Positions 57,817 to 64,000 of a stretch of 64,000 nucleotides of DNA are shown here, piece by piece. How positions within the stretch are numbered: position 1 is the first letter of the stretch; every line of letters begins with the position of its first letter. A model generated the notes under the pieces. It did no database searches, had not been told where the DNA came from, and saw only the letters and a list, made by a program, of their open reading frames with translations. This stretch comes from Roseateles_B sp041912595 (GTDB lineage: Bacteria; Pseudomonadota; Gammaproteobacteria; Burkholderiales; Burkholderiaceae_C), in contig JAYRMR010000006.1 in NCBI GenBank assembly GCA_041912595.1, forward strand, positions 62,001 through 126,000, read 5' to 3'. The position numbers and the translations under genes are program-made.

Positions 57817-59964
57817 TCAGAGCGACACCTCCAGGCTCGCGCGCCAGGTGCGCGGTGCGAGCGGGTAGAGGTAGGCGTGGCCGTACTGGTAGGGGCTCTC
57901 ACGCCAGGCGCGCTTGTCGGTCAGGTTGTCCACGCCCACGCGCCAGGTGTAGAGGCGCGTGCCCATGGCCTGCTCGTAGCGCACGCCGGCGTCCAGGCGC
58001 GACCAGCCGCCGATCATGACGCTGTTGTCCGGCAGCACGGCGCGTGGGCCTTCGTAGACCAGGCCGATCTGGCCCTGCACACCGGCGATCACGGTCTGGC
58101 GCAGCTGCAGCTTGATGTTGCGCTTGGGCACGTTGACGGGCTGGAGGCCGTTGGTGGCGGCGTCGGCGCTGCCCTCGCGGCGGGCCTTCAATTCCATCCA
58201 GCTGCCGAGCAGGCCGCCGCCGCTCCACTTCAGGTCGGCCTGGGCTTCGAGGCCGCGATGTCGCGCGTTGCCGTCTTCCACCCGGGTGCAGGAGCCGGGC
58301 GTGGCGTCGTCACAGGCGCCGGCATCGATCCACACGGGGCGCTGGATGTCGAACCACGCGATCGACCAGTCCACCGTGCTGCTGCCGGACTTGAGGCCCA
58401 GCTCGACCTGGCGGCTCTTGATCGCGGGCAGCGCCTGGCCGGCCTGCGCGCCGAAGCGCTTGCGATTGGGCGTGACGTCGGACTCCATGCCCTGGCCCCA
58501 GCTGCCATAGGCCATCAGGCTCGGGCTGATCGCGTAGGACAGGCCGATCCACGGCGTGTTGAGGCTCTGCGAGTAGCTCGTCGCGCGCGAGCCGTTGGTG
58601 CGGATGCTGTCACGCTGGAGGCGCGTGTGACGCAGGCCCAGGAAGGCCTGCCATTGGGCGTCGATCTGCACGGCGTCGCGCACGTAGAACTCGGTCGAGC
58701 GCTCGTCGCGGTTGGTGCTCTCGTCGCTGAGCGTGGGGTCCGCGGGCGTGATCTGGTCCTTGTCCGGATAGATGCTGCCGTTGCCCGACCAGTTGTAGGC
58801 CTGCGGGTGGAAGCGGCTCTTGGCATGCGTCGTCAGCACGCCGGTGGCGATCTGGTGCGCGAGGCCCAGCGCCTGTGCGCGACCCTGCACGGACAGGTCC
58901 AGCGCCTCGGTGTTGCGGCGCTCGCCCTCGCTGCGGAAGTCGTAGCGGTCGAAGCTGCCGTCGCTGCAGTAGCGGTCGTAGTTGTTCTCGGCCGAGCAGC
59001 CGTAGGCATAGGCCAGGCGGTCGTCCGTCTTCAGGCGCTGGAAGCCGAAGTGGGCCTGCGCCTTCCAGTCGGCGTCCAGCTGATGCTGCACGCGCAGCGA
59101 GCCCTGCGTGTTGTCGAACACGGTCGGCAGCGCCCAGGGCAGGTTGTTCAGGTTGCGGCGGGGGTCGAGGTCTTGGGCGGGCGGCAGCTTGCTGCCCAGC
59201 AGGCTCATGCCCGGCTGGCTGCGCTGGGATTGGCGGTTCCACTCGAACTCGGCCTCGACGAGCGTGTCGCGGCTCAGGCGTGCGTCCGTGGCCACGGCCA
59301 GCAGGCGGCGGCTGCCGTTTGCGTCGTCCAGCTCGGGGCGCAGCGTGGCGGCGCTCGCGTTCACGCGCACGCCCACGGCCTCGCCCGCGCCGAAGCGCTG
59401 GCTCCAGTCGAGTGCGGCTTCTGCGGTGCCGCGCTCGGAGACGCTCAGCGTGGCGCTCAGCAGCTTCGTCGTCGGACGCTTCACCACGAGGTTCACGAGG
59501 CCGCCGGGGCTGCTCGTGCCGGCCTGGATGCCGCTCGTGCCCTTGAACACCTCGACGCTGCTCTTGTTGCCCAGCGCCAGCGCCGTCTCCGCGTTGATCG
59601 GCAGACCGTCGCGGCGGTAGTTGAAGCGGTTGTCGAGGTCGAAGCCACGCACCTTCAGGTAGGAGACGTAACCGGCGGCGTTGTAGCTGTCCTGCACTGA
59701 GGCGTCGAGGTTCACGAGACCCGCGAGGCTGCTCAGGCCGGCGTCGGCCAGGCGGTCCGCGTTGAGCACGCTGGCCTGGAAGGGCAGCTTGGCGGCGGGG
59801 GTGTCCCCGAAGCCGCCCACACTGACGGGCGCATCGGCGCTGCGGCCGCTGACGGCCACGCTCGGGAGGCTGTTGCCGGCGGACTGCGCCATCGCGGCCT
59901 GCGCACAGGTGAGCGCGCACGCGGCGGCGAGGACATGGGGAAGGGCGAAGTGAATACGGGCCAT
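57817..59964 (-). CDS. TonB-dependent receptor, probably for thiamine or a thiamine phosphate
   Basis: A 715-residue outer-membrane receptor. A signal peptide (HVLAAACALTCAQAAMA) and a short TonB-box region precede the plug with ADRLADAGLSSLAGLVNLDA, KVRGFDLDNRFNYRRDGLPI and GTSGIQAGTSSPGGLVNLVV, then a barrel ending RTWRASLEVSL. By similarity alone it would be labelled a siderophore receptor (the plug is of the FhuE/FpvA type). The TPP riboswitch in its leader argues instead for thiamine compounds. No siderophore genes or Fur box are evident. A disulfide pair in YGCSAENNYDRYCSDGS is likely in an external loop. Confidence 0.87.
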   Translation of the reverse strand: MARIHFALPHVLAAACALTCAQAAMAQSAGNSLPSVAVSGRSADAPVSVGGFGDTPAAKLPFQASVLNADRLADAGLSSLAGLVNLDASVQDSYNAAGYVSYLKVRGFDLDNRFNYRRDGLPINAETALALGNKSSVEVFKGTSGIQAGTSSPGGLVNLVVKRPTTKLLSATLSVSERGTAEAALDWSQRFGAGEAVGVRVNASAATLRPELDDANGSRRLLAVATDARLSRDTLVEAEFEWNRQSQRSQPGMSLLGSKLPPAQDLDPRRNLNNLPWALPTVFDNTQGSLRVQHQLDADWKAQAHFGFQRLKTDDRLAYAYGCSAENNYDRYCSDGSFDRYDFRSEGERRNTEALDLSVQGRAQALGLAHQIATGVLTTHAKSRFHPQAYNWSGNGSIYPDKDQITPADPTLSDESTNRDERSTEFYVRDAVQIDAQWQAFLGLRHTRLQRDSIRTNGSRATSYSQSLNTPWIGLSYAISPSLMAYGSWGQGMESDVTPNRKRFGAQAGQALPAIKSRQVELGLKSGSSTVDWSIAWFDIQRPVWIDAGACDDATPGSCTRVEDGNARHRGLEAQADLKWSGGGLLGSWMELKARREGSADAATNGLQPVNVPKRNIKLQLRQTVIAGVQGQIGLVYEGPRAVLPDNSVMIGGWSRLDAGVRYEQAMGTRLYTWRVGVDNLTDKRAWRESPYQYGHAYLYPLAPRTWRASLEVSL

Positions 59965-60368
59965 CGTCGGACTGCTTCTAGCGATGGCAGGGCGGCGAGC
60001 GGCCACATCGAGGGCCTGCTGAGAGCTCAGGCCGTGGCATGCGTGCTTCCCTGCGCGAGGATTAACTCGTCTCGACCCCGAGGAGTCGAGAAGGCGGCCG
60101 AAGCCGCCATTCAGGTTCAAAGGGACTTTCTCAGCCGGCTCATCAAGTGAGCCAGCACCCCTAGCGATTGGTGGGCGGCGGATGCCACCACGGCGCGGAT
60201 TGTAGCGGGCTCAAAGGCCCGTGTTCATCGAGGTTCGGCGCGGCACGTGCAGGAAGCTTGAGCCAGATCGAGTTCCGGCGCCGTCGGCAGGGCCGAGTGG
60301 TCTGTGCCCAATCGTCAGGGCCAGGTCTTGCCCTTTCGGCGCCCTGGCCGACCGCGCTACGGGCGACT
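59965..60368. other. Leader region of the thiamine receptor and flanking spacer
   Basis: No gene is present. The part next to the receptor holds the riboswitch and, between it and the ATG, a hairpin (GGCCTG with CAGGCC, about 60011-60035) that could be the expression platform. The remaining 165 bases contain one copy of the dispersed 8-mer (60323-60330) and nothing else I can identify. Confidence 0.6.
60042..60166 (-). promoter_or_regulatory. TPP (THI element) riboswitch
   Basis: On the minus strand the conserved blocks occur in order and spacing: AGGGGTGC, GGCTGAGAAAGTCCC, TTTGAACCTGAA, then GTTAATCC and GCGCAGGGAAGC. These are the pyrimidine- and pyrophosphate-sensing helices of the thiamine pyrophosphate aptamer. 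The variable arm is enlarged by two hairpins, GGCGGCTTCGGCCGCC and CTCGACTCCTCGGGGTCGAG. It lies about 80 bases before the receptor ATG, and binding of TPP would normally lower expression. Confidence 0.92.
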
Positions 60369-62051
60369 TCAGCGCTTCGCGAAGCGAAGGCCGCGCGTGC
60401 GTCCGCTGTCGTAGACCAAGGCCACGGGCAGGCCCTTGGCGTCACGCTCCACGCGCAGGCTGAACCCGGGGCCCTCGAGCAGGTCCGGCTTGAGGGCGGA
60501 CAGCGGCGCCGACTCGGCGCCCGGGCCCTTGAGCGTGAGCCGGTCCTGCTGGCTCGACAGCGTCCATTCCGCTCCGACCTCGCCGCTGTAGTAGCGGCCG
60601 GTCAGCGCGGCCTGCTCCGCGGCGCTCGCGCGGTACTCGGGCAGGCGCTTGAACTGCACCGGTTTGGGGTCGTCATTGCGCGTCAGGGTAAGGGACTTGC
60701 CATCGTCCGCAAGGTCCAGTTGCGTGATGCCGCTGGTGCTCTGCACACGGCGCAGGCCGAGGGCGCGCAGGGCCGCGCCGCCACCGGCGCGGCGCATGGC
60801 GAGGGGGGCTGAGCCTTGCTTCTCGATGCGCAGGATGTCGCCCGGCTCGCCTTCGTACAGGCCGACGAAAAGGCTCGGATCGAAGTCCGCGGGTGCAGCG
60901 GCCGGGGCGCCCTGGGTGGCCTGGGCCGCGGGGGCGTCCTTGAACTGGCCCGCCAGCGCGACGTCCGCGACCCGCTTCGCCAGCGCCGTCGGGTTGGACT
61001 GCGCCGCATTGCAGGTCAGTGCCATGCCCAGGTGCTGCTCGGGGAATCGCACCACGATCGCGCGGTAGCCGCCCCAGGCGCCGGCATGCTGCACGAGCGG
61101 CAGGCCGCGGTAGCTGTCCATGCTGAGGCCCAGGCCGTAGGGGATGGGCGAGCCGTCGGCCAGCTTGCCGGGGGTCTGCATGGCCTTGAGCAACGCGGCA
61201 TCGATGACCTTGGGATGGGCGAGCTCGGCGTCCCAGCGAGCCAGGTCCCGCACATGCGTCTGCACGGCGCCGTCGCCCGGCTGGTTCCAGTTGGACATGT
61301 CGATCGCGAAGCCGGACGGCCCGTTGGGGCGGTAGGCCGTGGCGCGATGCGGCACCACGACGGTGTGGTCCGTGCGCACATGCGTCGCCGTCATGCCCAG
61401 CGGCTTGAACACGCGGGCCTGAAGAAAGGCGTCCAGGCTCTGGCCGCTGAGGCGCTCGACGATCATGGCGGCCAGGAAGTAGCCGCTGTTGCTGTAGCTG
61501 AAGCGCGTGCCCGGTTCGAAGTTCAGGCCCTGCTGCGCGGCGAGCAGGCGCAGAGCGTCGTCGGAGCTCGTGACGTCGCCCATGTCGCGGCCGGCCAGGA
61601 GCAGCAGCTCGTTGTAGTCGCGCAGGCCGGCCGTGTGGTGCAGCATCTGGTCAATGGTGAAGCGCTGGCCCAGGGCCTGGAGCTCGGGCAGGTGCTTGGA
61701 GACCTTGTCCTGCAGGTCCAGCTTGCCTTCCTTGGCCAGCATCAGCACGGCCAGGGCAGTGAACTGCTTGGAGCTGGAGCCGATGTCGAACACCGTCCCG
61801 GGCGTGATGGGCACGCCGTGATTCAGGTCGGCCAGCCCGTAGCCGCGCTCCAGCAAGACCTGACCCTCGCGGTAGACGCCGAGGGCGCAGCCGGGCGTTT
61901 CCTTGGTGAAGGCGGCAAACACCGCGTCGATCTTGGCGGGATCGATCTTGGCGGCGTCAAGCTCCGCGGCGCGCGCAGCGCCGGTGGCCAGGGCCAGGCC
62001 GGCGGCCATCAGCAGGGGCAGGGCGCGCAGGCGCGGGGTGAATGCAGGCAT
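60369..62051 (-). CDS. Serine beta-lactamase-like hydrolase, secreted
   Basis: A 560-residue protein of the class C beta-lactamase/DD-peptidase (Pfam Beta-lactamase) family. A signal peptide (LPLLMAAGLALATGAARA) is followed by the catalytic SxxK motif in GSSSKQFTALAVLM near residue 90, the YxN motif in FSYSNSGYFLAAM near 170, and QHAGAWGGYRAIVVRF in place of KTG. After residue about 400 a separate beta-rich C-terminal domain resembles the lipocalin-like tail of such esterases. GAGGAG lies 6 bases before the ATG. The substrate is unknown; esterase or D-amino-acid peptidase activity is usual for the group. Confidence 0.87.
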   Translation of the reverse strand: MPAFTPRLRALPLLMAAGLALATGAARAAELDAAKIDPAKIDAVFAAFTKETPGCALGVYREGQVLLERGYGLADLNHGVPITPGTVFDIGSSSKQFTALAVLMLAKEGKLDLQDKVSKHLPELQALGQRFTIDQMLHHTAGLRDYNELLLLAGRDMGDVTSSDDALRLLAAQQGLNFEPGTRFSYSNSGYFLAAMIVERLSGQSLDAFLQARVFKPLGMTATHVRTDHTVVVPHRATAYRPNGPSGFAIDMSNWNQPGDGAVQTHVRDLARWDAELAHPKVIDAALLKAMQTPGKLADGSPIPYGLGLSMDSYRGLPLVQHAGAWGGYRAIVVRFPEQHLGMALTCNAAQSNPTALAKRVADVALAGQFKDAPAAQATQGAPAAAPADFDPSLFVGLYEGEPGDILRIEKQGSAPLAMRRAGGGAALRALGLRRVQSTSGITQLDLADDGKSLTLTRNDDPKPVQFKRLPEYRASAAEQAALTGRYYSGEVGAEWTLSSQQDRLTLKGPGAESAPLSALKPDLLEGPGFSLRVERDAKGLPVALVYDSGRTRGLRFAKR

Positions 62052-62350
62052 GGGGTCTCCTCGGTGTTGTTCTGCAGTGGCCCTTGCCACGGCATGGGCG
62101 CGACTATGGCCGACGGTCAGTGGACATGCAGCGGCGGTGCGACGGACTGCGCGGGTGGGGGGATGGTCGGAGCCGATGAAGGATCGCCCAAATGGAGCTT
62201 GCCTGGGCATGACGGGCCGGGCGCGCCCCTGGCTGGCCTCTGCAGCAGGTCCGTGTGCTTCCCGCTGGCCGCCGCGGGTAGCCGGGCTCGCATCCGGGGC
62301 CAGGGAGAGTCGTCATGGACAATGCTTTGAATTATTCATAAAGTATCCAG
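62052..62350. other. Spacer between the serine hydrolase and HipA-family genes
   Basis: This 299-base gap between divergent genes has the serine-hydrolase ribosome site at one end and the HipA promoter and palindrome at the other. I see no gene in the middle. Confidence 0.5.
62316..62346 (+). promoter_or_regulatory. Promoter and imperfect palindrome upstream of the HipA-family gene
   Basis: TGGACA and TAAAGT are separated by exactly 17 bases. The -10 lies within an imperfect AT-rich inverted repeat (ATGCTTT-GAAT and ATTC-AT-AAAGTAT, 62322-62346). The repeat is placed to act as an operator, and the predicted start site falls at the ATG. Confidence 0.6.
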
Positions 62351-63715
62351 ATGGCGACCGAACGGCGACCGTCCTCGGCGGATCATTCCCGGGAAATCGA
62401 GCGCTCTCTCATGGGAGGGCCGCTGTCTGCTGCTCAGTTGATGGCGATGCTGGGCGTCAGCCAGCCCACCCTGTCTCGAACTATTCAGGGACTCCCTCAC
62501 TCCGTCAGCAGCTACCGCATCAAGGGCGACCGCACGCCCCGCTACGCGCTCCTGCGGGAGCTGCCTCAGGGGCTCGGCGCCCGCCAGCGTGTCTATCGCT
62601 GCGCTCGTGACGGCCGCATCGAGCCCTTTGCCGATGTGGACTTCCTGGCGGGTGGCGCCACGCTGGAGCGCCGGGCCGGCGTCACGCGCTTGTATGAGGG
62701 CCTGCCGCCCTACATGGCCTTTGCCGCGCCCTCGGGCTTCCTGGGGCGCCAGCAGGCCCAGGAGGCCGCCCGTGCGGCGTCCGGCTTCCCGGCCAGTCTG
62801 CGGGACTGGCGCGAGGATCACCGCGTGGCCTGGCTCTTCACCCTGGGCCTGAACCTGGCCGGCAATCTGATCTTTGGCGACGCCGCCTTGCAGCGAGAAC
62901 TGGATCTCCGCGCGCTGCCCCCCACGCCGGCCGAGGGCAAGCTGGAGGCCTACGTCGCCATGGCCTCGCAACTCAAGGGCGCGGCCTATGGCTCCAGTGC
63001 CGGCGGCGAGCAGCCCAAGTTCCTCTGGCTGACAGAGGACAGCGGCCACGTCATCGTGAAGTTCGCCAAGCAGGGCAGCCGCATGGCCGAGCTGCTACCC
63101 CTGGAGCACCTGGCCCTGCGCGCGCTCGAGGCGGTGGGCATTCCCGCGAGCCGTTCCCAGCTGCTCGCGACGGGTGACTTCGTCTTCCTCGAGGTCCAGC
63201 GCTTCGACCGCGTGGGCCTGCATGGCCGCATCGGCCTGCTCTCGGCCGGCGCGGTGGACGACGAGTACTTCGGAAAGCGTGACTCCTGGCCCGAGTTCGC
63301 CGCCCGCTGCCGGCAGGCGCGCTTCCTGAGCGCCGAAGACGTGCGCCGCGTGGCGGTCATGGCCGCCTTCAGCGAGCTCATCGGCAACAGCGACCGCCAC
63401 TTCGAGAACATCTCCCTGCTGATCGGGGAAGACGGCCAATTCCAGGGCATCGCCCCGGCCTACGACATCCTGCCCATGCGCTATGCCTCCCTGGGCGGCG
63501 GCGTGGACCCCGAGCTCACGACGATAGCGCCGAGGGTGGGCACCATTGGCGCTCAGCCGGAGGTATGGCGCTGCGCGGCCGAGGCGGCAGAGCGCTTCTG
63601 GCGGGCGGCGCAGGAGGAGGTGCTGGCGGTGCCTGTGTCACCCGCGATGAAGGAGCTGGCGGGGCGGAATCTGGTGCGGGGGCGGGAGTTTGTGGGGCCG
63701 TTGGTGCCGGGGTGA
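62351..63715 (+). CDS. HipA-family Ser/Thr kinase with amino-terminal HTH (YjjJ/HipH-like)
   Basis: A 454-residue HipA-like protein. The amino 70 residues form a winged helix (LSAAQLMAMLGVSQPTLSRT), as in E. coli YjjJ/HipH, so a DNA-binding domain is fused to the kinase. The kinase part has YGSSAGGEQPKFL (ATP-binding loop with the regulatory Ser), VIVKFAKQG, the catalytic GNSDRHFENISLL and the metal-binding AYDILPMRY. HipH-type kinases act as toxins; glutamyl-tRNA synthetase is the known target of HipA. No hipB-type antitoxin gene is adjacent on the same strand. The ATG has no ribosome site. Confidence 0.87.
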   Translation: MATERRPSSADHSREIERSLMGGPLSAAQLMAMLGVSQPTLSRTIQGLPHSVSSYRIKGDRTPRYALLRELPQGLGARQRVYRCARDGRIEPFADVDFLAGGATLERRAGVTRLYEGLPPYMAFAAPSGFLGRQQAQEAARAASGFPASLRDWREDHRVAWLFTLGLNLAGNLIFGDAALQRELDLRALPPTPAEGKLEAYVAMASQLKGAAYGSSAGGEQPKFLWLTEDSGHVIVKFAKQGSRMAELLPLEHLALRALEAVGIPASRSQLLATGDFVFLEVQRFDRVGLHGRIGLLSAGAVDDEYFGKRDSWPEFAARCRQARFLSAEDVRRVAVMAAFSELIGNSDRHFENISLLIGEDGQFQGIAPAYDILPMRYASLGGGVDPELTTIAPRVGTIGAQPEVWRCAAEAAERFWRAAQEEVLAVPVSPAMKELAGRNLVRGREFVGPLVPG

Positions 63716-63723
63716 GGGCTATG

Positions 63724-64000
63724 TCAGCCCGCGATGGCAAACAGCCCATCATTGGCCGCGCCCGACTGCGTCTGAACCAATTCCCAGCCCAGGCAGGCGA
63801 GCCCCACGGTGAGCGGCACGGGCTTCTCACCGCTTCGGTAGTAGGCCAGCATGCGCCGGGACAGCCCCAGGTGCTTCGCGGCCAGGTCCAGGGTCAGCTG
63901 GTGCTTGTCCATCCAATGCCAGATGAACTCATGCGAGACGCCGCCCGCCTGCTCGATGGCGCGGGCGCGCAGGTTGTCTGCGGCCAACTGCAGATCGTCA
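63724..64000 (-). CDS. Helix-turn-helix protein, C-terminal part (gene continues past the window)
   Basis: 92 codons are visible and the frame stays open to the right edge; the true start is outside. The visible part has AADNLRARAIEQAGG followed by a Cro/XRE-like helix-turn-helix (WMDKHQLTLDLAAKHLGLSR then RMLAYYRSGEKPVPLTVGLA). This arrangement, with a preceding W-D-D-like segment, resembles the C-terminus of DUF2442-type proteins that carry a fused DNA-binding domain. It is convergent with the HipA gene, so it is not a classical upstream antitoxin, but a regulatory link cannot be excluded. Confidence 0.65.
   Translation of the reverse strand, partial: DDLQLAADNLRARAIEQAGGVSHEFIWHWMDKHQLTLDLAAKHLGLSRRMLAYYRSGEKPVPLTVGLACLGWELVQTQSGAANDGLFAIAG

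Noticed and set aside
57817..59964. Siderophore receptor
   Set aside because: The plug domain resembles this class, but the TPP riboswitch in the leader gives better evidence for thiamine compounds.
1..64000. Prophage, insertion sequences or integrative elements
   Set aside because: I found no transposase, integrase, phage structural gene or flanking direct repeat; the only mobile-like signal is the dispersed 15-bp motif.

Overview
This 64 kb window is GC-rich, densely packed chromosomal DNA of a betaproteobacterium. It is most likely a Burkholderiales member of the Roseateles/Mitsuaria/Rubrivivax type. The grounds are the order alaA-hom-thrC-moeA-moaD, the Mth938-like gene beside a Bcp peroxiredoxin, PEP-CTERM and sulfate-transport genes of the expected type, a G/C-rich palindromic intergenic element of a kind common in that order, and the absence of any phage or insertion sequence. 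The taxonomic placement is inference; no rRNA is present.

Layout. 0-9.7 kb: bcp (cut by the edge), an Mth938-like gene, then a forward run alaA, hom, an ATPase gene, a TPR gene, thrC, moeA, moaD and speD. The ATPase/TPR pair sits inside the threonine operon and is joined to thrC by a start/stop overlap. 9.7-14.2 kb: an AraC regulator divergent from an inositol-monophosphatase-like gene, soxR divergent from a questin-oxidase-like gene across a palindromic SoxR box, and a LysR regulator. 14.3-18.8 kb: a molybdenum-hydroxylase operon (2Fe-2S subunit, Tat-exported molybdopterin subunit, XdhC, MocA-like). 18.8-26.2 kb: a reverse-strand cluster of SPFH/SHOCT protein, DUF4178, DUF350, YciI-like protein, membrane spermidine synthase and FAD oxidoreductase. 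26.4-30.5 kb: an HPF-like gene, a BI-1 family gene, an orphan ExbD-like gene and a TonB-dependent receptor.

31-37 kb: a complete sulfate import operon with two periplasmic binding proteins and a CysB-like regulator, closed by a textbook terminator. 37.4-43.8 kb: a YjfB motility gene behind a sigma-28 promoter, a PEP-CTERM gene behind a sigma-54 promoter, metY, chrA and an M3 peptidase. 43.9-50.7 kb: a YcxB-like gene and a secreted unknown, then three different photolyase/cryptochrome genes plus a DUF2256 gene in one overlapping operon, and a membrane protein. 50.7-57.2 kb: an M1 peptidase, selU divergent from selD, an AhpD-like gene divergent from its likely AraC regulator, and yjdM. 57.2-64 kb: three identical tRNA-Asn genes, a TonB-dependent receptor behind a TPP riboswitch, a serine hydrolase, a HipA-family kinase with its own DNA-binding domain, and the 3' part of a helix-turn-helix gene.

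Themes: sulfur flow (sulfate import to metY), molybdenum-cofactor synthesis beside a Mo enzyme, light and redox damage responses, and envelope or polyamine chemistry. Across the right-hand 43 kb a 15-bp motif close to GGGTCAGGTCTTGCC recurs in both orientations, inside unrelated genes and in different reading frames, and nothing annotated explains it.
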